NCBI GenBank assembly: GCA_028023455.1
Contig: JAQFVV010000229.1
Coordinates: 370,501-434,500 of the forward strand
Direction of reading: 5' to 3'
Origin: Epiperipatus broadwayi
Lineage: Eukaryota > Onychophora > Udeonychophora > Euonychophora > Peripatidae
DNA length: 64,000 nucleotides
Positions 26,700 to 43,620 of this stretch are shown in pieces (the first letter of the stretch is position 1; every line of letters begins with the position of its first letter). Position numbers and translations under genes: made by a program. The notes below the pieces were generated by a model, which was given only the letters and a program-made list of their open reading frames with translations, made no database searches and was not told the origin of the DNA.

Positions 26700-26900
26700 A
26701 AATTTATAGATTTTTATCTCTGCGTCTCCACTGAGCTAGTGACAATGGGCTAACGATCTAAATATGCAAATAAAGTGGAATCCTAACAGCGCGTATCTGC
26801 CTACTTTATAAATTTTTCTAGGCTCAAATGCCTAGATGGCACCCTTGGTAGTGCGGGTGCGGTGCGATGCGATCTTCACTTTCATTTCGATCGTTATAAT
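26700..26900. other. CpG-containing patch with hairpin
   Basis: Unusually G+C-rich for the region. It has a perfect 7-bp hairpin (TCTAGGC-TCAAAT-GCCTAGA, 26817-26836) followed by GGTGCGGTGCGATGCGATC, and ends at a short (TA)n run at 26898. Probably the end of a dispersed repeat. No tRNA-like fold found. Confidence 0.35.
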
Positions 26901-28850
<1,950 letters not shown>

Positions 28851-28865
28851 GCTGATGATGATGAT

Positions 28866-31130
28866 GCAGGTTTTAATATCTGGAATTGAAAGTTTTTCAT
28901 TTAAAAAAATGAAACAAGCTTCAAAATAACCTTGATTTAAAGAGATAAGAATTTTAAGAAAAACATTTTCAAATAAATAGTTCTCAAAACAATTAAATAT
29001 CTCAAAGTAATTATTAGTATTAATAATTTTAATGTATATTAAATTGAAGTTGAAATATCAGCTATTTATCAGATGAATATTAGAATTAATGAAAGTTCTT
29101 ACATAACAGAAATAATAATCCTGCTCTGTTTTTAAGTTCAGTGAAGTGGTCAATTTAAATAAAAATAATTTAAACATTGTTGAATACACAGTTGGAATTT
29201 TCATAATGTTTTTCCTATAGTATAAATATTGAGCCATTGAAATTATCAGTTTAGAAATTAAGTGTGGACAGAGTTAGTTTTTAGGAAGTCATTATTTTAA
29301 CTTTTTTAAAAAATATTGTTTAAAAGAAATTAACCTTAGGAAATTAAAACAATTGAGCTATTTTAAAATGAGCAAGCAAGTGAACAAGTGTGAGCAAGTG
29401 TGTGTCAGTTTGTCTTATCAGCTGTATTTATAGCTTCAGTCATGTGACCACTTTTGGATTAGTGAAATTAACATTTTAATACACTCCCATTTGACCTCCA
29501 ATAATTAAAGGTCAAAATTTATTAAAATCCTAGGAAAGTTTCCAAAAATAAACTAATCTGCATATTATGTCTAGACAGTTAGATAATTATTACATTTCTT
29601 TTAAAACACATTATTTAGAAACCCAAAGTTATTATAATAAAAATGAAAAATATTAAACAATGAAAATTACATTATTTTTAAACAGTATGTTATTTATAAT
29701 CTTTTACTTTAAACACATTTCTTTTAAATGTATTTAATAACCCAGAATATTTTTAAAATTTATATCCTTTTAAAATCAAGATACTAAAAAATAATTTTAA
29801 CATTAATTCCGTAAAGAAGTTTTTTAAGAAATTACAGTTTTACAATTCATGCATTCATACATTCATTAATGCATTATTTAATTAAAAGATTTTTAGCTTT
29901 ACTATTCTACATTAACTAAGAAAATTTAAAACTATTTAAATAAAATATTTTTATACTATAATTAAGATTAACCAATCATTTTTACAGTTAATTTAAATAT
30001 TAATAACCCAGTCTTAAGAGTTTGAACTTGACTTTCAAGTTTTACACTAATATTGAATTTTAAGACATGCTAATAAATAAACTAAGACGGTTTTAATTTC
30101 GTTCTATTATCGTTAAGTTACTTAACACTTTAGGTTACCTAATATCCCTAACGCGATGCATTTAAAGTTAAAAAGAAATACTTATGGGATTTTAAAATAT
30201 CATAAACCAGCTACGAAAATTACTTTTAAAGTTATAAAAGTTAAAAAAATTCTTATAAAATTGGCTTATCATATAGCTGAACTTAGAACTATTAAATAGT
30301 GACAAAATTTAAATATAGTATAATTTTTTTAAGTATTAGCCTCATATACAACACAGCATTTAGCTTCAAGTAAAAAGAAAAAGATTACAGTGATAACACA
30401 TCTTTATAAGATTCAATCATAATATTGAATATTTTTTAAACAATCTTGACATTTTCAGAAAAGACCTTTAAAAGAATGACAATTTTGACTGTTAATAAGA
30501 TCGATACTAATTGAAAATGATATAAATTAACGAAAAAATTTTGATTCCTTTCTGATTTTTCTGTTAAATATTTAAATAATTTAAATATTGATTTTTATAT
30601 TAGAATCCTACTAAAAATCTATTTCATTTAGTTTTTTCTTATATTTAAGTTATTTATTTAAAATAGAATAGCTTAAATTACTTTTTTTACACTAAAATCA
30701 TTATTTACTAGAATAATCCTAAATTTACTATCTATTTTGCCTTATCTGACTAAATTCTATAAGTAAATATTTGTGTGACATTTTCTTAATTTAAAAAAAA
30801 AACACAAATCTATTTGTGCCTACACACATTGTAATAGAAGAATTTGAATATTTTAGCTACTAATGAGTCTATCTCATGATCAAAATCTAACAATTCCTTT
30901 ATAATGTCCGTGAAAAATTACTTAAACAATAAAATCCTATCTTTGAAACAAAAAAATAAAAATAAAGAAATGATACACATATATATTTATATACACATTA
31001 TACAAATTTCATGTGCATAATTTGATGCTTTATGTGGTTTGAGTTATGGGTAAAACTAAAAACCAAATCATTAGTCACATTTGTTTTAACTAATATTTTA
31101 ACATACATATTACCATCGTACAATGTTGTA
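28866..31130. other. AT-rich intron
   Basis: No coding or repeat family recognised. One slightly different stretch at 29370-29470 contains repeated GTGAGCAAGTG. Confidence 0.45.
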
Positions 31131-31302
31131 TGTAATAATTAATAATATAGCGATTTATATATCTAAGATTGTGGTAGCAACTACTCTTGCTACCTCTGCT
31201 AATTGACTGGAGATTGTGTGTCAATTTTAGCACACACATGTGAAGGATGGTTGCTTCCCCAATGTTACAGATATATAAATCACTATATTATTAATTATTA
31301 CA
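31131..31302. mobile_element. MITE-like foldback, about 172 bp
   Basis: Ends are inverted copies over about 40 bp: TGTAATAATTAATAATATAG on the left and its complement CTATATTATTAATTATTACA on the right. The interior has further partial inverted pairing (GTGTGTCAATTTTAGCACACAC). It sits about 300 bp before the terminal exon of the + gene. No coding capacity. Confidence 0.75.
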
Positions 31303-31309
31303 TCTAAAT

Positions 31310-31575
31310 TCAATATTGGGAGATAGCTAAAATGAGAAACTTTCTTTCCACTGTGAGATATAAACTGAATTTGTGCAAGTAATATGCCAATTTAAAAATC
31401 AGACTTATAATAAATTCAAATCCTAATTTAAAGACAATCAATAATTGTTAGTTTATTTAAAGAATAAACTCTAACCTTAGATGGATCCTATGATTTTAAA
31501 ATAATTATTAACAGGTGAGGGTGTGTCGATTTTAGTGCATGTGTGAAAATGTTGTATGCAAATATTATATATTAA
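31310..31575 (+). repeat. Dispersed foldback family, copy a
   Basis: Shares GAGAAACTTTCTTTCCACTG..TTGTGCAAGTAATATGC with the inverted copy at 32615-32870, and TAAACTCTAACCTTAGATGG..TTTTAAAA..TATTAACAG..GTGTGTCGATTTTAG with the copy at 32925-33235. Confidence 0.7.
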
Positions 31576-31616
31576 TATTTAACATTTTTATTGATGCCAC
31601 TGATATTTATTTGTAG

Positions 31617-31811
31617 CCTGGTTTTAGTAGTATTAAGGAAGAATATGACAGAATAGAAGATAATGATGTTTATAAAACAACAAAGAGTACTGATGCACGT
31701 TTACATATTCTGGAAGATAAAAATAAGTCTTCAAAATTATTCGAAAGTAGTGATAAAACTGTTGACAGTGATGAGAAATCAATTTTTAATCCTTATATTT
31801 TAGACCCATAA
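31617..31811 (+). CDS. QRICH2/DUF4795-like protein, terminal exon
   Basis: Preceded by TTTATTTGTAG and in phase 0 with the exon ending at 16469. It encodes 64 residues beginning PGFSSIKEEYDRIEDNDV, then a very polar, acidic/serine-rich tail (KSSKLFESSDKTVDSDEKS) and ends FNPYILDP before TAA at 31809-31811. The tail looks disordered. A poly(A) signal follows 18 bp after the stop. The three main exons give about 166 residues of the C-terminus in this window. Codon use is that of a normal gene, with no frame breaks, unlike the transposon relics nearby. Orthology to QRICH2 rests on the exon at 3644; this tail is not recognisable by itself. Confidence 0.65.
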   Translation, partial: PGFSSIKEEYDRIEDNDVYKTTKSTDARLHILEDKNKSSKLFESSDKTVDSDEKSIFNPYILDP

Positions 31812-31828
31812 TATAAAGTATAAACGTA

Positions 31829-31834
31829 AATAAA
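31829..31834 (+). promoter_or_regulatory. Poly(A) signal of the QRICH2-like gene
   Basis: AATAAA lies 18 bp after the stop codon, with T/GT-rich sequence (ATTATGTGTTATTTG) about 20 bp further on. The 3' UTR would be very short. Confidence 0.6.
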
Positions 31835-31839
31835 AGCGA

Positions 31840-32614
31840 TATTAAATACAATTATGTGTTATTTGATTCAAAATATAATTACTATAAAAGTAATTATTAA
31901 GGTATCATGGTTTAACACAAAATAACTAATTACGCAGAGACATTTTTAGTTTCTATAATGCACGTCATAACATAATTTATACTGTTAACTGTCAAAATGA
32001 AATATATAATCCAAATATATGCATTACTTTGCGCAAATTAATTTTGTGTAGCTAACTTATAGCATGAAAAGAATATTAATATCATTTACTTTCTTTATTA
32101 CTTTTACAATGCTTTACTACTGAATATATTTTACAGGGCATGGTGAATTGTAAATCTATAAAACAATGCTTATAAAATATGGAGCTTGAGAAAGAGGATT
32201 TAAAAATCATTTATTTCTTTATCTAGACTTGAAATACTTATAATTCTTGAGCCCCATGTAAGTGAAGATGTGCAAGTAATATACACCATGCTAAACATTT
32301 TCTTATTACATATAAGACAATAATGGCTAACACACCGAAACTATAAATCCTAAGATGGGATCTTAATTACTACTTTAGTAGAATTAATACTCATAATGTA
32401 TTATGAAATACTTGACTTTAATAATTATTAGTTAAGCCTCAGAAACTATAAGTTCAATGTGTAATTATAGGAATGGATGAATTGAAAATGTATGAATTGA
32501 AATGAAAATCAGTAATAAAAAAACAATTAATTTCTTTACGAAATATAATTAATATAATACAAAAATATTAAAAAATAGTAATAAATAAATACCTTGCCAA
32601 TTAATAGTATCGCG
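31840..32614. other. AT-rich intergenic DNA
   Basis: No feature recognised. Confidence 0.45.
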
Positions 32615-32870
32615 ATAAATATATATATATGTAAAATTGTGAAAGGAACTATTCTTCACACACCCACTACAAAATTGACATGCACTCTCCCATCAATAAG
32701 TGATTTAAAACTATAGGTAGTACATCTATAATTAGAGCTTATTTTTAAAATAAACTACCTGTTATTAATCGTGCCTAATATTAATATAAATGTGATTGTT
32801 AAATCTGCATATTACTTAACACAAGTTTAGTTTATATTGCACAGAGATGACAAAGTTTCTCATTTTTAAT
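32615..32870 (-). repeat. Dispersed foldback family, copy b (inverted)
   Basis: Reverse complement of much of 31320-31575. It retains GCATATTACTTAACACAAG..TTTAGTTTATATTGCACAGAG..AAGTTTCTCATTTT, preceded by TGTAAAATTGTGAAAGGAAC as an outer end. Confidence 0.7.
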
Positions 32871-32924
32871 TATCTGCACACTGAATCTTATTATTTTGTA
32901 TATTTGCAATAAGTAATAATATAA

Positions 32925-33235
32925 TGAATTATTGTAAAAGGAAGTATTCTTCTCACATGTGCCAGATAATTAATAATGAGTATTCTCTGTTAATAATTGT
33001 TTTAAAACCATAGCAATATACAGATTTAAAAATTGGGTTCATAGCAAGTTCAAGCCCTAATTTAAGTCAATGATAATTGGTTTGTTCAAAAATAAGTTCT
33101 AACCATAGATGGAATCATCAATGGTTTTAAAACCATTATTGACGACAGAGCGTGTGTCAATTTTCTAGCGCATGTGTGAAGACTAGTTATGTCACAATTT
33201 TACACATATATATTGTAATGGTCAGATTTGTACAT
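32925..33235 (+). repeat. Dispersed foldback family, copy c
   Basis: Outer ends are inverted (TTGTAAAAGGAAGTATTCTTC on the left, GACTAGTTATGTCACAATTTTACA on the right). The interior has an inverted pair (AATTGTTTTAAAACCAT / ATGGTTTTAAAACCATT). It ends at TATATATTGTAATGG, another TA/TTGTA junction. Confidence 0.7.
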
Positions 33236-35249
33236 TCACACAACAAAAATCAGAGTCCTGGCAAATTATACCAAAGTTGATCAAGATGAGGGGTTGAGAC
33301 CTTGAATCAGATAGCACTTCAGCTCCTACACCAATGCTCCATGACTTACTACCTTATGAATGACATATATGAGGCTACACTTGGAGTTTCTTAGTTCGCA
33401 TGCCAGCAGTAGAAAAAGGTGGAGTGAAAGACTCAGGGAATATTAACTAAATCAGTAACCTTAAATAAACTCACACATCTATGGCTGGCTAGATAATGCA
33501 TATATCAATAACTAATACTATATTAGCGTAGATTTGGATACAATTTGGTAAAGAACTGTGAAGAATACACAAAACATTTATGAGTTTTAAAATATTTAAT
33601 TATAAAATATATGATAAACAATATAAATATAAAAGAGCATTGGGATTTACACACACAGATGTCTTATAGTGATGAGAGCATTTCAATACAAGTTAGAAAA
33701 CAGAATCTCATATGATGCACTATAATTAAAATAAGTTTATTAGAGTTTTAATTTATGGTCTAATTATGGTCTTAATCATGATATGCCATCTCTACAATGT
33801 TTTCTAATAGTCAAATCATATGAAAATATTAGCTAATATATATAATTAATATATTATTACATAATGAGCAGTCAATGTGTGCTTTATGCAGATTGCATAA
33901 TATAAACTAGGTTGAAGGTTTAGATCAATGCTGAATGAATAATATTATGGAGGGTTAACTAGTGATTTGTATCATAACTTCCGAGACTATGGTACTACAT
34001 AAAATAAGTAAGAGATGCAGCCTGAATGTGCAGTTACTCTTGGGATTCAGTACCAAGTACTCAATTCCCATGGCTTGTATGACTTGCTATCTTAAAATAA
34101 GTGAAAATTAAGTTCAGGCGATTGAAGCAGCTTATAAAACAATCTAGATTCTCATGTTCCAGTTTTAAAATAAGATAATGGGGTGGCCCTTAAAACCAAA
34201 GCCCATTTTTAAAAGAGAGCTGTCTGAACTAAGAATAATGGGGTGACTCTTAAAACCAAAGTTAATTTTAATAAAAATATAATAGCATTGTGTATACTGC
34301 AGCTATGTGCTTTATAAAACCACATTAGTAATACTTTCTAAAATATCAAATATTAAAATTAATCAAGTGAGAAATCTATAGTTTCATTCTGTGAAACTAC
34401 CATATGCCTATTCATAAATTAGCATACTTAAATCATGCTCAAAGAGGTAATTACAAGTGACCTAGTTTACCCAGTAATCCATATAGTTATGAGAATAACT
34501 AAGGGGGAGTAAAGCATATTTGGGACTTAAAATTAACTAATTACTTATAATATGCTTTAAAATATCACTCTCTCATACTTAACTAAACATATATTTAATA
34601 AACAAACCTGAATAAAATAATAATGTGATTTACATAATTACTATTCAAAATTTAAATTGTTACATTAATTTACAAAATTACAAGTTACAATTCATGTTAT
34701 TACTATGGTTTACATATATATGTGCACAGACATGTGATTTATAATATACAATTAACAAAAAAAGAATTGACATTTAATCAAAAAAAATATTACAATTTTA
34801 CATATATGAGTGTGCGTGTATATATGCACACTGACTTATCTATTTCAACTTATTACAATAATATTATATTTTTTTATAATTAATTCATTTGGAAAACACA
34901 TAAATTTCACACATATACGTGTGTATAAACAAAATATATAGTTCAAAATTTAATTTCAGTTTATAAGTTCTTGTTTGACAGGTACTTATTGATTAATTAT
35001 CAGTGTTTTTAGATCAATTTAAAAGATTTGCTTTTACGATTTTAATTCAAACAAAATTATGCTTGCATTTGTATATTTTTCTTTTAATGTCATTTTTTAA
35101 AGGAATTACCAAAATAATTTTTTCAAAAATATATATAAAATCGTCTTTCTTTTAGACATTTGACTCAAGCAAATTATTTACTTGTTTGTTTTAACTTTTA
35201 AGTTATTTAATTTACAATTTTAAAAGTTGTTTTAAGGAATATTAAAATA
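33236..35249. other. AT-rich intergenic DNA with a 60-bp duplication
   Basis: A diverged tandem pair with period 60 (AATGGGGTG..CTTAAAACCAAAG at 34177 and 34237). 33240-33480 is slightly G+C-richer but unrecognised. No genes seen. Confidence 0.45.
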
Positions 35250-35880
35250 AAATAACTCACTGTATATGCGATTTTATTATCTGTGATTCCCTGTAAAACA
35301 GCAGCATAAGTATAACTACTTCTTTATTCAGCTGGTGTTTCTCTTGGGCAAGTTGCTTTTTTGGTCAATCCAGATAATTGTCATCATCAGGTAATGGTAT
35401 ATAATTCAGGTATGGTTGGCTTTTTTCTTCTGTAGTCAGTTCCACTTATACTTGGATTTTGTAAGCTTCAGGTCAGCAAGCTGTTTTCCAGACACTTTTA
35501 AGGCTATGAATTACAAAGAATCTTGACCTGTTTCCTCAATGTAAATTCAAACTCCTCCAGTGAAATATAGAGCAGCCACTTCCTTGCATTCTTAAATCCT
35601 CATGGCAGTTCTCTTGATAATTATTCTAGCCATCTTTGCAGCTAGCTTTACTATGGCCATTTTCTGCTACAGTTACCAACTCTTCACAAAATATTTTAGC
35701 CAACTTTACAGCTAGTTCTTCTGCTAACTCTTACAAAACTGCCAGCCAAACTGTTCTCTTTAAAATCACTATCCAGACTAGAGCTAATTTTTTATCAGCC
35801 CTTTTATAGAAACATCTAAGGTGATAACAACACCTTGATGAAAACAGAGTTTTATTTTTAGCTCTCTAATCCTTTTGAAA
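35250..35880 (-). mobile_element. LTR-like segment on the minus strand
   Basis: A G+C-richer block of about 600 bp. On the minus strand TATAAAAG (complement of 35801-35808) is followed about 480 bp later by AATAAA (complement of 35323-35328), as in an LTR. There are several diverged internal GCTAGCTTTRC/AACTTTACAGCTAG repeats. No second copy in this window. It is bordered by an (AAT)n array 60 bp away, as is LTR-like copy 2 at 8.4 kb, but the two are not clearly similar. Confidence 0.3.
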
Positions 35881-35942
35881 ACATATACATATTTTAATTA
35901 ATTAAAAAATTTTGAAAACAATATTGTGTTTTTACATTTCAC

Positions 35943-36112
<170 letters not shown>

Positions 36113-36330
36113 AATATTTATATTTATTCAGACCTTTTAAAAGTTTAACTTATAAAACAATTTTTATTTTAAATCAGAGTTATTATTTAACCCTTTACTT
36201 ATTATTATTTTGTTTTAGAAAATATAGAAAAATATCTACAAAAATTTATTCTGTGTTTATTTCTACCTTTCCTTTCAACTTTATATATATATATGCACAC
36301 CCACTATATCAGTATGTGCTATGTAATCCA

Positions 36331-36370
36331 ACCGGTTACAATTATATATATATATATATATTGTACCGGT
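36331..36370. repeat. (TA)n flanked by inverted ACCGGT(T)ACAA ends
   Basis: ACCGGTTACAA (36331-36341), about 19 bp of TA repeat, then TTGTACCGGT (36361-36370), which is the inverted repeat of the left flank with one base missing. A third example of the TA/TTGTAC palindromic layout. Confidence 0.75.
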
Positions 36371-37029
36371 AAAAACCACCATGCTTAGTCACACACAGTA
36401 ATCCGAATTCAAACCCAGTCCACGTCTAGGAATAAATTCCAAAATGCAAACTAAATTCAAACCCAAAACCCTGGCATGACTAACCGATGACAACATTACA
36501 ATGGTACGGGGTTTTCCCTTTACTAGCTCATCGAAAAAACACAGACTAAATTATCTACAATCAGCTATTTCATAGATATCTTATATTCGGGATATTGGTA
36601 CGGCTAATAATTTGATGTATATATTTAAGTTGTCAATACAGACAGCAGGTGATTAACTAGATTTCGAGAGTAATAATGCAAGAGAGACAAAATTAGATTA
36701 GATAATTTTTTTTTAATAAATTATGGAAAGCATTGAATAATATCATTTACAGGTACGGTAAAACTTTCATATGTATTTTATAATAAATTGCTGCTAGTCA
36801 TTAATAATCGGTTTAGACTGCTTAACAAAACTCATGCCAATATTTATGTGTTTTAACTGGTTGTATAGGTCGATATGAGAATCAGAGTAACTGGAGCATT
36901 TAAAATATTTAACTACTATTTTATATTAAGTTGTTTTATTTAAATAGATTCAAACCATTGCGTATACGGATAATTGGAGGCGGTTTTATATAAAACTATA
37001 ATATATAATACTGATGTACTGATGGTTGC
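36371..37029. other. Unrecognised, partly G+C-richer
   Basis: 36371-36560 is moderately G+C-rich with repeated AATTCAAACCCA and looks like part of a dispersed repeat. The remainder is AT-rich. Confidence 0.35.
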
Positions 37030-37330
37030 AGGGATTAAGGTATACTACAAATAATAACTTGCGGTGCATTGACGGAATACCGGGCGGCTTGTACTTTGAC
37101 AAGTCTTAATGCCCCCAAGTAGATCCGGGACACTACAACCAGCCGGGCTCATTTTCGAACCCCGGTGATCCAAGAGATTACCTGGAGAAGAATTTCTTTC
37201 TCTCCATGTGGTAGTAAAACGAGACGCCAACTTAAGCGAAGGTAAAGGCATTGCCACAGTAACATCGAGGAAGAGTGGTCGGAAGTGGATTTTAAAACGA
37301 AATTATATAAAACCTTTTCTCTCCGAAACA
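37030..37330 (-). repeat. CpG-rich block with a pol III B-box-like motif (SINE candidate)
   Basis: Strikingly G+C- and CpG-rich for this window. On the minus strand GGGGTTCGAA (complement of 37154-37163) matches a tRNA-type B box and is followed by a G+C-rich body (CCGGATCTACTTGGGGGCAT). A clear A box was not found. Two overlapping minus-strand frames of 60-70 codons have no recognised similarity. Alternatives are part of a gene promoter or an exon. SINE identity is inference. Confidence 0.3.
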
Positions 37331-37984
37331 TTTTCTACGCAACAGTCCGATATAACTATTCAATAAAAACATGGCGAAATCAAACGATCGCAAAAGTAAT
37401 AATTAATTAATTTCACTCTGAAACCCATAACTCCCCAGATTGTTTGGAAGGTAATAATAGCAAAAAATATTCACTTATTATTCTTACTCCGTAATAATAT
37501 ATAAAAAAAATTATAATAAAATTTTAGACTATTTTAAGTATTTGAGATTTGGAGTATAGATTAAAATATCATGACAAAGAAAAAGAAACAATAAAAATAC
37601 TTGAATATTTCTCAACTCAACATAAATGAAACAATTTTTAGTTCGATAAAAGAAAATTACTTTTAAAATGAATATAATAAATATTATGAGATAAACTTTA
37701 CTGACTTTAATTAGAGTTGAGAAATATTATTATTGGCATCGTTTTGTTTGTAAAATAAGTAATAGTAAAAATATAAATGTATTCACAAATGGATTATTAG
37801 TAGGCACAAATATTAATAATTATCATCTAAAGACTAGAGCACAGAAATATTAGAGAAAAGATTTACTGACAGGTTTTAGTGTAACATTTTCAAATGGAAA
37901 ACAAGAAATTTACATGCAATTAATTAGGTTTACAGATTAAATATAAAATTATTACTGAGAGGAAAGTTAAAAAGTTCATGTAAC
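37331..37984. other. AT-rich DNA between the two CpG-rich blocks
   Basis: No recognised feature. Confidence 0.45.
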
Positions 37985-38460
37985 AAAAGTTACCATTCTT
38001 TCTTCGTCCGGCTTTTCTTCTTGCGGTGATATGTATGAAGAACGTAGGCGCGCATTTTGAATTTCTTAGAAAGGCATGGTTAATTTAAATGTTGGAATTT
38101 GGAAGACTGGAAGCACGGAAAACATTACAGATCAGCGGTATGAAAGATTTAAATTGGCAGAACAGGAATCAGCTTCTTGGACTTTAGCCCATCATTATTG
38201 CAGTTTACCGGGCAACTTCTTAATAACGGTTGAAGTGATTTCTCTGGAACAACTACTTTGCTGTAGCTTGAGACGATCTAAGCACAGCCAAGTCAAAAGT
38301 TAGAGTGTCTATATTATATTTAAGATGGCTACGGTTGACCTTTCTGCCTAGTTTTTGTTCATAGCTCCGCCTCCTTTGATTTTCTGGCCTCCAGCAATAT
38401 CTAATTTTTGACTATACAATAGCCTTTGCCTTTCTTGATAAGAGTTCTACGTTCGGTTTT
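37985..38460 (+). other. CpG-rich block with unrecognised open frame (38076-38300)
   Basis: Contains a cluster of CpGs (GTCCGG, GCGGTG, GTAGGCGCGC) and an ATG-initiated frame of 75 codons (38076-38300) reading MVNLNVGIWKTGSTENITDQ at its start and SWTLAHHYCSLPG in the middle. I do not recognise it. The window's genes are otherwise very AT-rich, so this could be a first exon with its promoter, a processed copy, or a repeat. No clear splice donor stands out. Confidence 0.25.

Positions 38461-43292
<4,832 letters not shown>

Positions 43293-43357
<65 letters not shown>
43293..43357. repeat. (TA)n microsatellite ending in ATTGTAACC
   Basis: About 65 bp of TA followed by TTGTAACC and then the G+C-richer repeat block below. 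Confidence 0.97.
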
Positions 43358-43359
<2 letters not shown>

Positions 43360-43620
43360 AACCTTCTCCCAAAACCGCTGTACTATAAATGAATCATATT
43401 ACGTTTTAGGCACCATAATCACTACTGTGCCCTAGCTACAGCCAATCATCATGCCATCCACATTGTTCAACATAATCACAACTGTAACCTGGAAACAGCC
43501 AGCCTTCATCTACTAAACAGTCATGTCACATTGGCAAGCACCATAATCGCATCTGTAACCTAGCTTCCTGATCTAGCTGGTCATCAACGAATCATACCGC
43601 ACATTTTAGTGATTAAATTC
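43358..43620 (+). repeat. Three diverged 60-70-bp tandem units
   Basis: Units start at about 43412, 43471 and 43541, each with a CATAATCRCAWCTGTRMCCT core followed by an AGC(C/T)-rich tail and ATCATC. G+C is clearly above the local average. The block begins right at a (TA)n/TTGTAAC junction, so it may be the body of a mobile element that abuts TA repeats. No coding frame. Confidence 0.55.

Noticed and set aside
26735-26890. tRNA gene in the G+C-rich patch
   Set aside because: A hairpin is present but no cloverleaf, A box or B box could be fitted.
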